The translations under genes were made by a program, and so were the position numbers. Under the pieces are notes generated by a model. The model saw only the letters and a program-made list of their open reading frames with translations. It searched no databases and was not told the DNA's origin. A DNA stretch of 64,000 nucleotides from Pseudomonas sp. CC120222-01a. GTDB taxonomy: Bacteria > Pseudomonadota > Gammaproteobacteria > Pseudomonadales > Pseudomonadaceae. Location: contig NZ_QEQQ01000001.1 of NCBI RefSeq assembly GCF_003097235.1, positions 434,001 to 498,000 on the forward strand. Direction: 5' to 3'. How positions within the stretch are numbered: position 1 is the first letter of the stretch; every line of letters starts with the position of its first letter. Shown one piece after another: positions 1-6,713 of this stretch.

Positions 1-112
1 TGGCATCGCCCCGATTCTCAGCCGCCGCGCTGATCTTGTACCAGTGTTGGTCTTCGACTTTCTGTACCGAAGACGCCTTGTTGAAGATGCGGAACGGCAT
101 CAACTTTTTCAT
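1..112 (-). CDS. Prohead (head maturation) protease, ClpP-like, partial
   Basis: Only the first 37 codons are in the window; the gene runs off the left edge. The start ATG overlaps the portal stop as ATGA, typical of coupled phage structural genes. The visible protein has a short basic start and then WYKISAAAENRGDA, which resembles the opening beta strand of ClpP-type head maturation proteases found right after lambda-type portal genes (the lambda gpC position). The catalytic Ser-His-Asp region lies beyond the edge, so the call rests on this short match and on gene order. It would cleave scaffold and capsid during head assembly. Confidence 0.6.
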   Translation of the reverse strand, partial: MKKLMPFRIFNKASSVQKVEDQHWYKISAAAENRGDA

Positions 113-1599
113 TTCTTCCCCTTGTCGCTGGACTCGTCGGGGTCATCCTCGACGGCCGGCAAGCTGCTGTAGTTAAGGCCCAGGGCTTTCGCCCGGGCGA
201 TATCGGCGGCGTTTTCTTCGTCGACCACTTCCGCATCCGTACCGTTGCGTAGGCAGACCTCACTACGCGACGCAAAGCCTGCAGCGATCTCCATGCTGCG
301 AGACTGAACGTCCTGCACCGGGTGGATGTAGGCCCAGCCTTGGGGCACCCAACGGGTACGCTGGTACTCGCGGCGCCGCTGCGCGTAGTCCGCTAGGTCG
401 AGCGCACCGGCTAGCACCGCCATGTCCATCCAGGCTCTGCGCACCGGTCGACACAGCTGATGGACGTAGACCTGAAACTGAAGCTGCTCCAGCCGGCGCC
501 GGAACTCAGTAAGCACCACACGGATTGCCCTGTCGTTCACGCCCTGCATGTCGCCGGTCATGAGTTCGTAGGGCAGTCCCGACCCCGCAGCAGCGGCCAT
601 CAGCTGCTGCCGCATAAAGTCGGGGTAGTTATTCCCAGCGTCTGGCGGGTCCGAGAACTCGACCTGCTCACCAGGCAGCAGCTCCTGCATCGTGCCGGGT
701 TCCAGTCCCACCATCGGGGTGAATCCGTCGCGGTCGTACTTGACCGGTGCCCCGGTTAGCGGATCAAGTTGCGGCGGGCCATCCGGTGCCGGCTTGCGAA
801 CGAAGCCGGCAAACAGGTTGGCCACCTCTTGGCGGAACAGCACCGCGTCGTCAAAGTTGTCCAGGCTGCGTAGACGCTTCAAGACAGGCGCCAAACGCGG
901 CACGCCGCGAAGCTGGCCGGGCTCCAGAGGCTCGAACACGTGCAGCATCTGCTCGGCCGGGATCCGCACCAGCTGGTTGTAGCCCACATTCAGCGAGGTC
1001 TTATCGCTGGGGTGGTTGCGATAGCACCAGTAGGCCACGCGCCGGCCCATGGCGTTGAATTCGATGCCGGCCCGTATGACGTTGCCGAAGCGGGTCATTT
1101 CGAACTTGTCGTGGGGGACAAACTCCGGCGATAGGCACTGCAGCTGAAGCGGCACAACGTAGCCATCCTCCAGCCGACGCGGGCGCAGGCGAATGAAGCA
1201 CTCACCCGATTGCTCTACCGTGCGTGCCACCAGTGCTTGCAAGCCATAGAAGTCAGTGAGCTGATCGGCATCCGCCTCATCCACCCAGTCCTCCCACAGT
1301 TCCTGCATTACCTTGCGGATCGCCTTGTCGAGCAGTCGCGGGTGCGGCGTGATGCCAGTACCGATCAGGTTGCTGACGCGTTTGTCGATCACGTTGGCGG
1401 CGTAGGGGTCATTGCGCACCGCACTGCGGGAGCGGGAGCGCAGGTTGCGCAAGGCCGGCATGATCAGGCTGTTCACGCCGGTATCCGGCGCATCCCATCC
1501 TGATGAGCGCCGTCCCTCGGCGGCGCCTTCGTAGCTGGCCTTGATCCGCTCGGGCACCAGGATGCCCGAACGACCGAGGGATAAGTAGCGTCCACTCAC
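109..1599 (-). CDS. Phage portal protein, lambda gpB family
   Basis: A 496-residue protein that would form the dodecameric portal at one head vertex through which DNA is packaged and ejected. The N-terminal stretch with many Arg and Asn residues (about 48-75, including RNDPYAANVIDKRVSNLIGTG) is the hallmark start of lambda-type portals, and FRQEVANLFAGFVRKP and GVNDRAIRVVLTEFRRRLEQ fit the stem and clip region. It begins with GTG overlapping the stop of the gpW-like gene (GTGA) and ends overlapping the protease start (ATGA). Length is in the normal range for the family. It lies in the leftward late operon. Confidence 0.93.
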   Translation of the reverse strand: MSGRYLSLGRSGILVPERIKASYEGAAEGRRSSGWDAPDTGVNSLIMPALRNLRSRSRSAVRNDPYAANVIDKRVSNLIGTGITPHPRLLDKAIRKVMQELWEDWVDEADADQLTDFYGLQALVARTVEQSGECFIRLRPRRLEDGYVVPLQLQCLSPEFVPHDKFEMTRFGNVIRAGIEFNAMGRRVAYWCYRNHPSDKTSLNVGYNQLVRIPAEQMLHVFEPLEPGQLRGVPRLAPVLKRLRSLDNFDDAVLFRQEVANLFAGFVRKPAPDGPPQLDPLTGAPVKYDRDGFTPMVGLEPGTMQELLPGEQVEFSDPPDAGNNYPDFMRQQLMAAAAGSGLPYELMTGDMQGVNDRAIRVVLTEFRRRLEQLQFQVYVHQLCRPVRRAWMDMAVLAGALDLADYAQRRREYQRTRWVPQGWAYIHPVQDVQSRSMEIAAGFASRSEVCLRNGTDAEVVDEENAADIARAKALGLNYSSLPAVEDDPDESSDKGKK

Positions 1600-1802
1600 A
1601 GCCCCTTGCCTCCGTGGAATACGCGCACTACGCGGGAGCGTGGCCCGGCGGCATTCGTCAGCTCAGCGCGGATCAAGTCGCGAGCCTTGATGAGCTCGTC
1701 CACCGTTCGATACTCGACGGTACGGTCCGAGTAGCGAACGATCTTTTCACCGCGCGCAATCGCCCGCTCGACAGCGTCGAGGTGTGCTTTTGTGTAGGCC
1801 AT
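1596..1802 (-). CDS. Head-tail joining protein, gpW-like
   Basis: A 68-residue protein, the same length as lambda gpW, located as in lambda between the terminase large subunit and the portal. gpW plugs the portal after packaging and makes the surface to which later connector and tail proteins bind. The sequence is predicted helix, two short strands (GEKIVRYSDRTVEYRTV), then helix, which fits the gpW alpha/beta fold. It starts at ATG just upstream of the TerL stop and overlaps the portal GTG start. Recognition is by length, position and strand pattern rather than strong identity. Confidence 0.8.
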   Translation of the reverse strand: MAYTKAHLDAVERAIARGEKIVRYSDRTVEYRTVDELIKARDLIRAELTNAAGPRSRVVRVFHGGKGL

Positions 1803-1803
1803 G

Positions 1804-3852
1804 TCAGCGTCTCTTCAGGTAGCCGCTGCTGGAGCTGCGGCGTTGCATGGGTTGGGGCGCGGCCCTTGGAGCCGCCGGTTGTGGCGGTGATGGCGGTTCG
1901 GTGCGCTTGACCGGAACAGACACAGGGGCCGAGGAATGGCTCTCTTCGTCCTGGTCGTCGGTTTCAGGCTCACTGGCCTGAGGCCGGGCTGGCTCCGGTT
2001 CGCCCTGCTCGAACAAGTTGGCCTGCGCGAGCGCCTGCCGCAGCTTGTTCCAGTCCTGTTCGCCGTAGCGGTGGAGGCCGAGGAAGTTGGCCATGGCCAG
2101 GTTGTACACCATCAGGTCGAGCGCCTCGTTGCGCTCGGCCTTGCCCTTGACCCACTCAATCCGCTTGTAGCCCTTCACGTAGCGGGCGACCTTTCGTTCA
2201 GCCACGCACTGCTGGAAGAACTCGTCGGGCAGGTCCTTGGCGAAGTGCAACGCACCAGGCCCTTTGTCGAAGCTGTAGCGGTTGTAAATCCAGTCCTTGG
2301 CCGTGTCGGTACCAACGATCCAAAGCTCCGCGCCGTTACGCTCGGTTTGGCCCTTCCAGGTGACGTCTACTTGCGACGGGCGCTGGGCGATCACAGGGCG
2401 ACCCGGTTTGCTTGCCCCCTTGAGCGCGAAGACGTTGCGCCAGCGGCGCACGCGGGTGAACTGGTAGACCTCATGGGTGTGATGACCACCAGAGTCGATA
2501 CCGGTGGCCAGGATGCCGAGGCTAACGCCACAGGGATGCCTGTACCGAACCTTAAGCCGCTCGTCCAACAGCGACCAGGTACGCTCATCGGCCGGATCGC
2601 CGGGAATCACCTGGTGATCAACCACCCAGCGCTCCATGCCTGCCCCCCAGGCCATCACCATCAGCTCCAGGCGGTTGGCCTGAACATCGACGGAGGCCGT
2701 CAAGGCAAGCGCACCCACGGGCAGGGTGCCAAGGAAGTAGTCTTCTTGCAGCGCCCGGGCCTGCAGCACCTCGGCCTTAGTCTGCTCGACTGCGCTGTCC
2801 CAGACCTCTGCAAGCCTGGTGTTGTAGAACACCTGCATGGGCTCAAGATCGCCGCGATCCTGGGCACGCTTTGCCCCCTCGAACTCGCGGGCCAGCATGG
2901 TCCAAGAATGCCAACCCAATGGTGCATAGAGCGCATTGAGGTGGAAGCTCACTGTCTCGCCATCGCCCTGGGCATGGGCTCGCCACTCACCCTTGGCCAA
3001 CATCTCTGCCTTATGGTGCTCCTCGATCAGCACATCACACTCAGGCCCTTCGCACTGGTAATGCACAGTGCTGAAGTCAGGGGAGTAAAGCAGGCGCTCC
3101 CACTTCAAGACCTGCATGTGCCCACAGGTAGGACACGGTACGTAGTAGTGCCGCTGATCCCCCATCATGAACAGATCATCGATCCGCGAGGCCCCCTTGA
3201 TGAGCGGGGAGCTGGAGAAATAGAACTTGGCATTGCGGCCGAAGGTACTGCCCCGCGCTTCAGCCAGCTTGATGCCATCGCCCTCTTGGTCGACGTCAAC
3301 GTCCCAGCGGTCGACCTCATCACCGTAGACATACCGAGCCGACAGCTCCGACAGGTTAGCTGCTGAGCCCGCAGTGGTGGCGTATAACGTGCCACCCTCG
3401 AACTCTTTGGTGTCCATGGTGTTACGGGCATCCCTGGAGCGGTTAGCCGCAACGCGCGACTTGAGTTCTGGCGTTGCGTCAATTGTCTTGCCGATCCGGG
3501 ATGACACGCGCTTGGCCAGACCCAGGCTGGGCAGCAGCGTCAGGATATTGGATGGTGCCATGTGGATCAGGGCGCCGATCCAATTCAGGGCGATCTGCGT
3601 CTTCATCAGCTGCGAGGCAACCTTGGTCACCACTCGCTTGCACGGGTGCGCGGGAGAAAGACAGCGCATCGGTTCACGTGCGTAAGGTGTGCGTGCGGTG
3701 CGATATTTGCCGGGTTCGGCGGCGCCGGTATCACGCGGGATCCGCATGTACTCGTCCGCCCATTCATCAACCCACAGTTCGGGGTCAGGCGTCAGCCCTC
3801 GGCAATACGCTTCGCGGTACACCTCGGCACCGTCTGCGTATCCGGTGGGCAT
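1804..3852 (-). CDS. Phage terminase large subunit, GpA family
   Basis: A 682-residue packaging motor and nuclease. The N-terminal ATPase shows a GpA-type loop with conserved Lys-Thr (VASQLMKTQIALNW, about 77-90), then a Walker B-like strand VYGDEVDRW. A zinc-binding insertion CPTCGH...CEGPEC lies near 235-275. The C-terminal nuclease half carries the acidic strands ASVDVQANRLEL and GIDSGGHHT expected for metal binding. The tail after about 640 is Pro/Glu/Ser rich, probably disordered, and may contact the portal. It directly follows TerS (4-base gap) and precedes gpW, the lambda order. GpA-type terminases usually cut at cos sites. Confidence 0.95.
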   Translation of the reverse strand: MPTGYADGAEVYREAYCRGLTPDPELWVDEWADEYMRIPRDTGAAEPGKYRTARTPYAREPMRCLSPAHPCKRVVTKVASQLMKTQIALNWIGALIHMAPSNILTLLPSLGLAKRVSSRIGKTIDATPELKSRVAANRSRDARNTMDTKEFEGGTLYATTAGSAANLSELSARYVYGDEVDRWDVDVDQEGDGIKLAEARGSTFGRNAKFYFSSSPLIKGASRIDDLFMMGDQRHYYVPCPTCGHMQVLKWERLLYSPDFSTVHYQCEGPECDVLIEEHHKAEMLAKGEWRAHAQGDGETVSFHLNALYAPLGWHSWTMLAREFEGAKRAQDRGDLEPMQVFYNTRLAEVWDSAVEQTKAEVLQARALQEDYFLGTLPVGALALTASVDVQANRLELMVMAWGAGMERWVVDHQVIPGDPADERTWSLLDERLKVRYRHPCGVSLGILATGIDSGGHHTHEVYQFTRVRRWRNVFALKGASKPGRPVIAQRPSQVDVTWKGQTERNGAELWIVGTDTAKDWIYNRYSFDKGPGALHFAKDLPDEFFQQCVAERKVARYVKGYKRIEWVKGKAERNEALDLMVYNLAMANFLGLHRYGEQDWNKLRQALAQANLFEQGEPEPARPQASEPETDDQDEESHSSAPVSVPVKRTEPPSPPQPAAPRAAPQPMQRRSSSSGYLKRR

Positions 3853-3856
3853 AGGC

Positions 3857-4438
3857 TCAGCTCTGTGTGATGGCTTGATTGAGGTCGGCGTCGCTCATCT
3901 TGCTGACCTCGGTTAGAACGCGGCGGAAGGCGCCGGCGAGATGCTTTTCGATCTCCCAAGGGTCACTCATACCCACCAGCTCGGCGGCGAGCTGCGGCGC
4001 GAGCCCGAATAACTGGTCGCGCAGCATCCGGCCCGCCATGTAAGCCGCATCTTCCACTGCTTTACGCTCGACCAGGCTGCCCTGGACTTTGTTGAACTCA
4101 GCTTCGGCCAGCTGGGCGAGGTAGTACTCGCGGTGCGCCTTCGCTTTCTGGAAGTTGTGAGCCCCGCCGGGTGACGGATCCGGCTGGGGCACCGCAAGTG
4201 GGCCGAGGCCGGGCTGGAGCTGGCTTCGAACATCCCGCTCGACGCGGTTCTCCTCATGCCGGGCAGCGACAGCTGCCTTGCTCGGATCGGCGGACTCGGC
4301 CAGCAGCAGCTCAGTGGCCTCGACGTCGACCTTGCCATCGTCGGTCAGCACTAAGCGTTCCTGCTTGGCCAGTTTGGAAACGTAGGATTTCGACCATCCG
4401 TGCCGGGCGGCGAACTCCGATTTCGTCAGGTGGGTCAT
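3857..4438 (-). CDS. Phage terminase small subunit, Nu1-like
   Basis: A 193-residue DNA-recognition subunit. Residues about 5-35 (KSEFAARHGWSKSYVSKLAKQERL) form a winged helix-turn-helix typical of Nu1 and related small terminase subunits. A Pro-rich linker near 80-95 separates it from a helical C-terminal part that should oligomerise and bind TerL. It starts the packaging and head gene run. No strong ribosome site is seen. Repeated AGTTCACC boxes lie just upstream of its start and could be its own DNA target. Confidence 0.88.
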   Translation of the reverse strand: MTHLTKSEFAARHGWSKSYVSKLAKQERLVLTDDGKVDVEATELLLAESADPSKAAVAARHEENRVERDVRSQLQPGLGPLAVPQPDPSPGGAHNFQKAKAHREYYLAQLAEAEFNKVQGSLVERKAVEDAAYMAGRMLRDQLFGLAPQLAAELVGMSDPWEIEKHLAGAFRRVLTEVSKMSDADLNQAITQS

Positions 4439-4450
4439 GTCGAAACGTCC

Positions 4451-4510
4451 AGTTCACCCAATGAATTCAGGGGGTTAACCAGTTCACCGCAGTTCACTAA
4501 GCTGGTGAAC
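4451..4510. repeat. AGTTCACC box cluster next to terS; candidate cos/packaging recognition site
   Basis: AGTTCACC occurs at 4451-4458 and 4481-4488, AGTTCACT at 4491-4498, and the inverted form GGTGAAC at 4504-4510. The palindrome GGTTAACC lies between at 4473-4480. In lambda, cos with its repeated Nu1-binding R sites lies directly upstream of the small-terminase gene, which is the position seen here. The function is inferred from position and repetition only. Confidence 0.4.
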
Positions 4511-4616
4511 CTCCCGCTAACAAAGAAGCGCGGGTTTCCGGTCCCGTACCCCCGCCATATCACCAGGGTCCCCGGCCTTGGCCAGCAGCCCGTGGGTCTC
4601 CGGTGTTCGCGAGGCA

Positions 4617-4847
4617 TCAGCAACACCGACAACACCGGCCACGTGGCTTCTCTTGGTAGCGGCCGGTGGCCAACGCCATGCTCAATGCTTGTACAAGCGC
4701 TTCTTTGGGGGTTTCTTCCAAAGTCTTGTGCCAGTAATGTCTCGCACGCGGAAAATCGCAATCTCGACGCACCTGCATGTCGATGTGACGCACCACTTGC
4801 TCCCAGGTTTGGGGGCTGTTTTTCTCTTCTTCAGGAGTCAAGGACAT
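4617..4847 (-). CDS. Small hypothetical phage protein (doubtful)
   Basis: A 76-residue frame starting at ATG 4847 with a strong GGAGGT ribosome site four bases upstream, on the same strand as terS. The sequence opens MSLTPEEEKNSPQTWEQVV and is helical and charged, ending in a Cys/Arg-rich tail. It resembles no family I recognise. Its start codon overlaps the start codon of the divergent gene at 4846 (both use the same CATG), so one of the two may not be translated. The stretch 4511-4616 to its left holds nothing I can identify. Confidence 0.4.
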   Translation of the reverse strand: MSLTPEEEKNSPQTWEQVVRHIDMQVRRDCDFPRARHYWHKTLEETPKEALVQALSMALATGRYQEKPRGRCCRCC

Positions 4848-5289
4848 GACCACCTCCAACATTCAGAAATTTGATGAGATCACCGGTCGGGTGTTTGGTG
4901 CTCTCTATGAAAACTTCCCAGTACCGGATTACCTACTCATCAAGGACTTCCTGGACGATGGCTTCTCTTACGATGAGCATGCACAGGGAGACTTCCCCAA
5001 TCAGAACGGGGAGTTTTTCTTCGCTTGTGTCGAGTGGCTATCAGAGGCGGGGTATCTGCGCTTTAAAAAGAAACTGGATTACGCAGGCTTTGAAGAGGTC
5101 GTACTGACCGCTAAAGGCCTTGAGGCCCTCAAAGCTGTTCCCTCTAGCCTTACCAAAGGGCCATCCTTAGGCGACCAACTGGTTGACGCCACAAAGAGCG
5201 GCACCAAAAACATCCTTGGCAGTCTGGCAGGCGAGGTACTTTCGGTCGGCTCCCGTCTTGTGTCAGCGCATCTGGGATTACCGGTTTAA
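4846..5289 (+). CDS. Hypothetical protein, opposite-strand moron with winged-helix-like start
   Basis: A 147-residue protein read against all neighbouring late genes. It has a good ribosome site (AGGAGTCAAGGAC then ATG). Residues about 5-95 alternate helices and a strand pair with YLRFKKKLDYAGFEEVVLTAKGLEAL, which looks like a winged-helix domain. The last 45 residues are Gly/Ser/Leu-rich with an amphipathic or membrane-seeking look (KNILGSLAGEVLSVGSRLV). GC content is clearly lower than in the flanking genes. Insertion between holin and terS on the other strand with different composition is typical of a moron expressed from the prophage, often in host protection or superinfection immunity. 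No function can be assigned. Confidence 0.72.
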   Translation: MTTSNIQKFDEITGRVFGALYENFPVPDYLLIKDFLDDGFSYDEHAQGDFPNQNGEFFFACVEWLSEAGYLRFKKKLDYAGFEEVVLTAKGLEALKAVPSSLTKGPSLGDQLVDATKSGTKNILGSLAGEVLSVGSRLVSAHLGLPV

Positions 5290-5290
5290 C

Positions 5291-5638
5291 TCACTCGACG
5301 CTAGGGCGACTGGGCGGAGCCAATTCGCTGACGCCCAGCCGCTTGGCGGCCCAGCGCTCGTAGAGGTTGATCGCCACATCGGCGCCCGCCATCGCGGTCA
5401 GGCAACCAACCGCCGCCGCCGCCCATACCGAAACACCGAGGGCGTACAGCAGCATGTTGGTCGACAGCCCGCAGGTGACGCAGGCACCCGAGCGCAGAGC
5501 CAACCGGCGAATCAGCCCCCAACCGCGAGCACCCGCCTTGTCCGCCCGCCACATCTCTCCCGACACACCGCCGACCAGGGACAGCACTATCACCATCCAG
5601 ATCGGCAGTTCGGCTAACGCTTGTTGCTCGCTGTTCAT
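5291..5638 (-). CDS. Phage holin, LydA/superfamily III-like
   Basis: A 115-residue membrane protein expected to make holes in the inner membrane at the end of the lytic cycle. The start is taken at ATG 5638 (MNSEQQALAELPIWM) with GAGG upstream; a longer frame upstream is not supported because it crosses a terminator. Three hydrophobic segments can be seen: about 8-22 (PIWMVIVLSLVGGVSG), 45-65 and 66-85. A charged C-terminal tail follows. Residue pattern GGVSGEMWRADK and ADVAINLYERW fits holins of the LydA/Phage_holin_3 type. The endolysin gene is not in the window and should be farther left. Confidence 0.82.
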   Translation of the reverse strand: MNSEQQALAELPIWMVIVLSLVGGVSGEMWRADKAGARGWGLIRRLALRSGACVTCGLSTNMLLYALGVSVWAAAAVGCLTAMAGADVAINLYERWAAKRLGVSELAPPSRPSVE

Positions 5639-5670
5639 GTAAGCCTCATTGGCAAAGCACGGCGCCGGAA

Positions 5671-5699
5671 AAAGAAAACCCCGCCAATTGGCAGGGTTC
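5671..5699 (-). terminator. Rho-independent terminator before holin
   Basis: On the minus strand AACCCTGCC and GGCGGGGTT form a 9-base stem with one G-U pair around an AATT loop, followed by TTTTCTTTT. It would stop leftward early transcripts coming from the Q-like gene before they enter the holin and head genes, the place where a lambda-type late antiterminator acts. Confidence 0.85.
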
Positions 5700-5842
5700 T
5701 CGATGCACCGATAAATCGGGGCGGGTTGCACAGCACAGTGCTTGTTGGGTCAGCGCCTAAGCGCACTTTTCACATCGTGGTGACTTTTTACAGGCCACCG
5801 GAAAAACCGAAAAGGGGCGGTTTTCGGTTATCCGCTTCGGCG

Positions 5843-6388
5843 CTACTTCGGCGCACCTTCGGCGCACGCTCGGCGCATAGTGACCCGACGAACGGTTTGC
5901 TGCCGGACGCGACCAGCGCGGGCCGCAAGGATTGCAAACACCTGCAGATGCAGGGCTTTTACCCAGTTGCGATAGGTGCGATCTGCGTCTTCCGCCAGCC
6001 CAACCACCCGCATTTGCTCCCGAATGGTGAAGCCCAGGACGTAGCGCATCTCCGCCAGCTTTGCCAACGTTTCCCCCCGCTTGTCTCGCCGCCCCAACTG
6101 GATGACAGCAGCATCTACTTCTGCTGCTGAGTGATTCATGCCGGCACCGGCAACCAGGATGCGATGACCCGACGCGCCACCGCGAGGCGCAGCCCCCTTC
6201 CATTCCATGATTGTCCCCATCTGGCTACCCAGACTCGCCTTAAGCCCAACCAGGCGACGCTGTTCTCCCCAGTGGTGCATCAGTTCCCCCACCAGGCGCA
6301 GGCGCTCGGCAGGATCAATAAGCTCTGCCATATCGATCTCGTGCTGCGTGACCCGCAGTAGAGGACCCACTTCCTGATCCATGCTCAT
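5843..6388 (-). CDS. Putative late antitermination protein (Q-like)
   Basis: A 181-residue protein with start chosen at ATG 6388 (MSMDQEVGPLL), preceded by a G-rich stretch; the frame extends upstream into the repeat region without support. The N-terminal half is helical and Arg-rich. Residues about 105-165 (REQMRVVGLAEDADRTYRNWV) look like a helix-turn-helix similar to sigma region 4-type Q proteins. It is the last gene of the leftward early operon and is followed directly by a strong terminator and the holin, the classic place of Q. The function is inferred mainly from this position; a generic DNA-binding regulator is the alternative. Confidence 0.5.
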   Translation of the reverse strand: MSMDQEVGPLLRVTQHEIDMAELIDPAERLRLVGELMHHWGEQRRLVGLKASLGSQMGTIMEWKGAAPRGGASGHRILVAGAGMNHSAAEVDAAVIQLGRRDKRGETLAKLAEMRYVLGFTIREQMRVVGLAEDADRTYRNWVKALHLQVFAILAARAGRVRQQTVRRVTMRRACAEGAPK

Positions 6389-6410
6389 TGCGATTCCCCC
6401 CAAACCTGTA

Positions 6411-6699
6411 CCCAACACACATTGCCAAGGCCCGACACAAACCCAACACAAATAAAACCCAACGAAATCAGTTGATTAGATGAAAGTGTGTTGAGTGTGT
6501 TGGGTTTGTTGGGTTTATTGGTTCTCGCATAGAGATTTTTTTCTTCGTTGATGGCAGTGCAAATAATTACGCGCACGCGCGCGTGCGTGGACAAACCCAA
6601 CACACCCAACACACCACCCGTGCAAGCCAATGATTTTGGGTAATCCGACTGTGTTGGGTAGACCGATCCAACCCGACACAAACCCAACACACCCAACAC
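6411..6699. repeat. Iteron-like array of CCCAACAC; candidate phage replication origin
   Basis: CCCAACAC or close variants occur in direct orientation at about 6411, 6431, 6442, 6596, 6605, 6672, 6683 and 6692, and inverted (GTGTTGGG and variants) at about 6488, 6497, 6506 and 6651. Between the two groups lie an A/T-rich stretch (6531-6569) and the perfect 16-base palindrome CGCACGCGCGCGTGCG at 6572-6587. The array fills the 325-base gap between the primase/helicase gene and the Q-like gene, and no convincing gene is seen in it. Repeats plus an A/T-rich segment beside the initiator gene is the usual make-up of a phage origin. The role is inferred. Confidence 0.5.
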
Positions 6700-6713
6700 A
6701 CAAATAGAGGTAG

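Noticed and set aside
4435..4761. Leftward 108-codon frame upstream of terS
   Set aside because: It crosses the AGTTCACC repeats, lacks a ribosome site and overlaps terS; composition looks random.
6411..6699. CRISPR-like array
   Set aside because: Repeats are only eight bases, in both orientations and with irregular spacing; no spacers and no cas genes.
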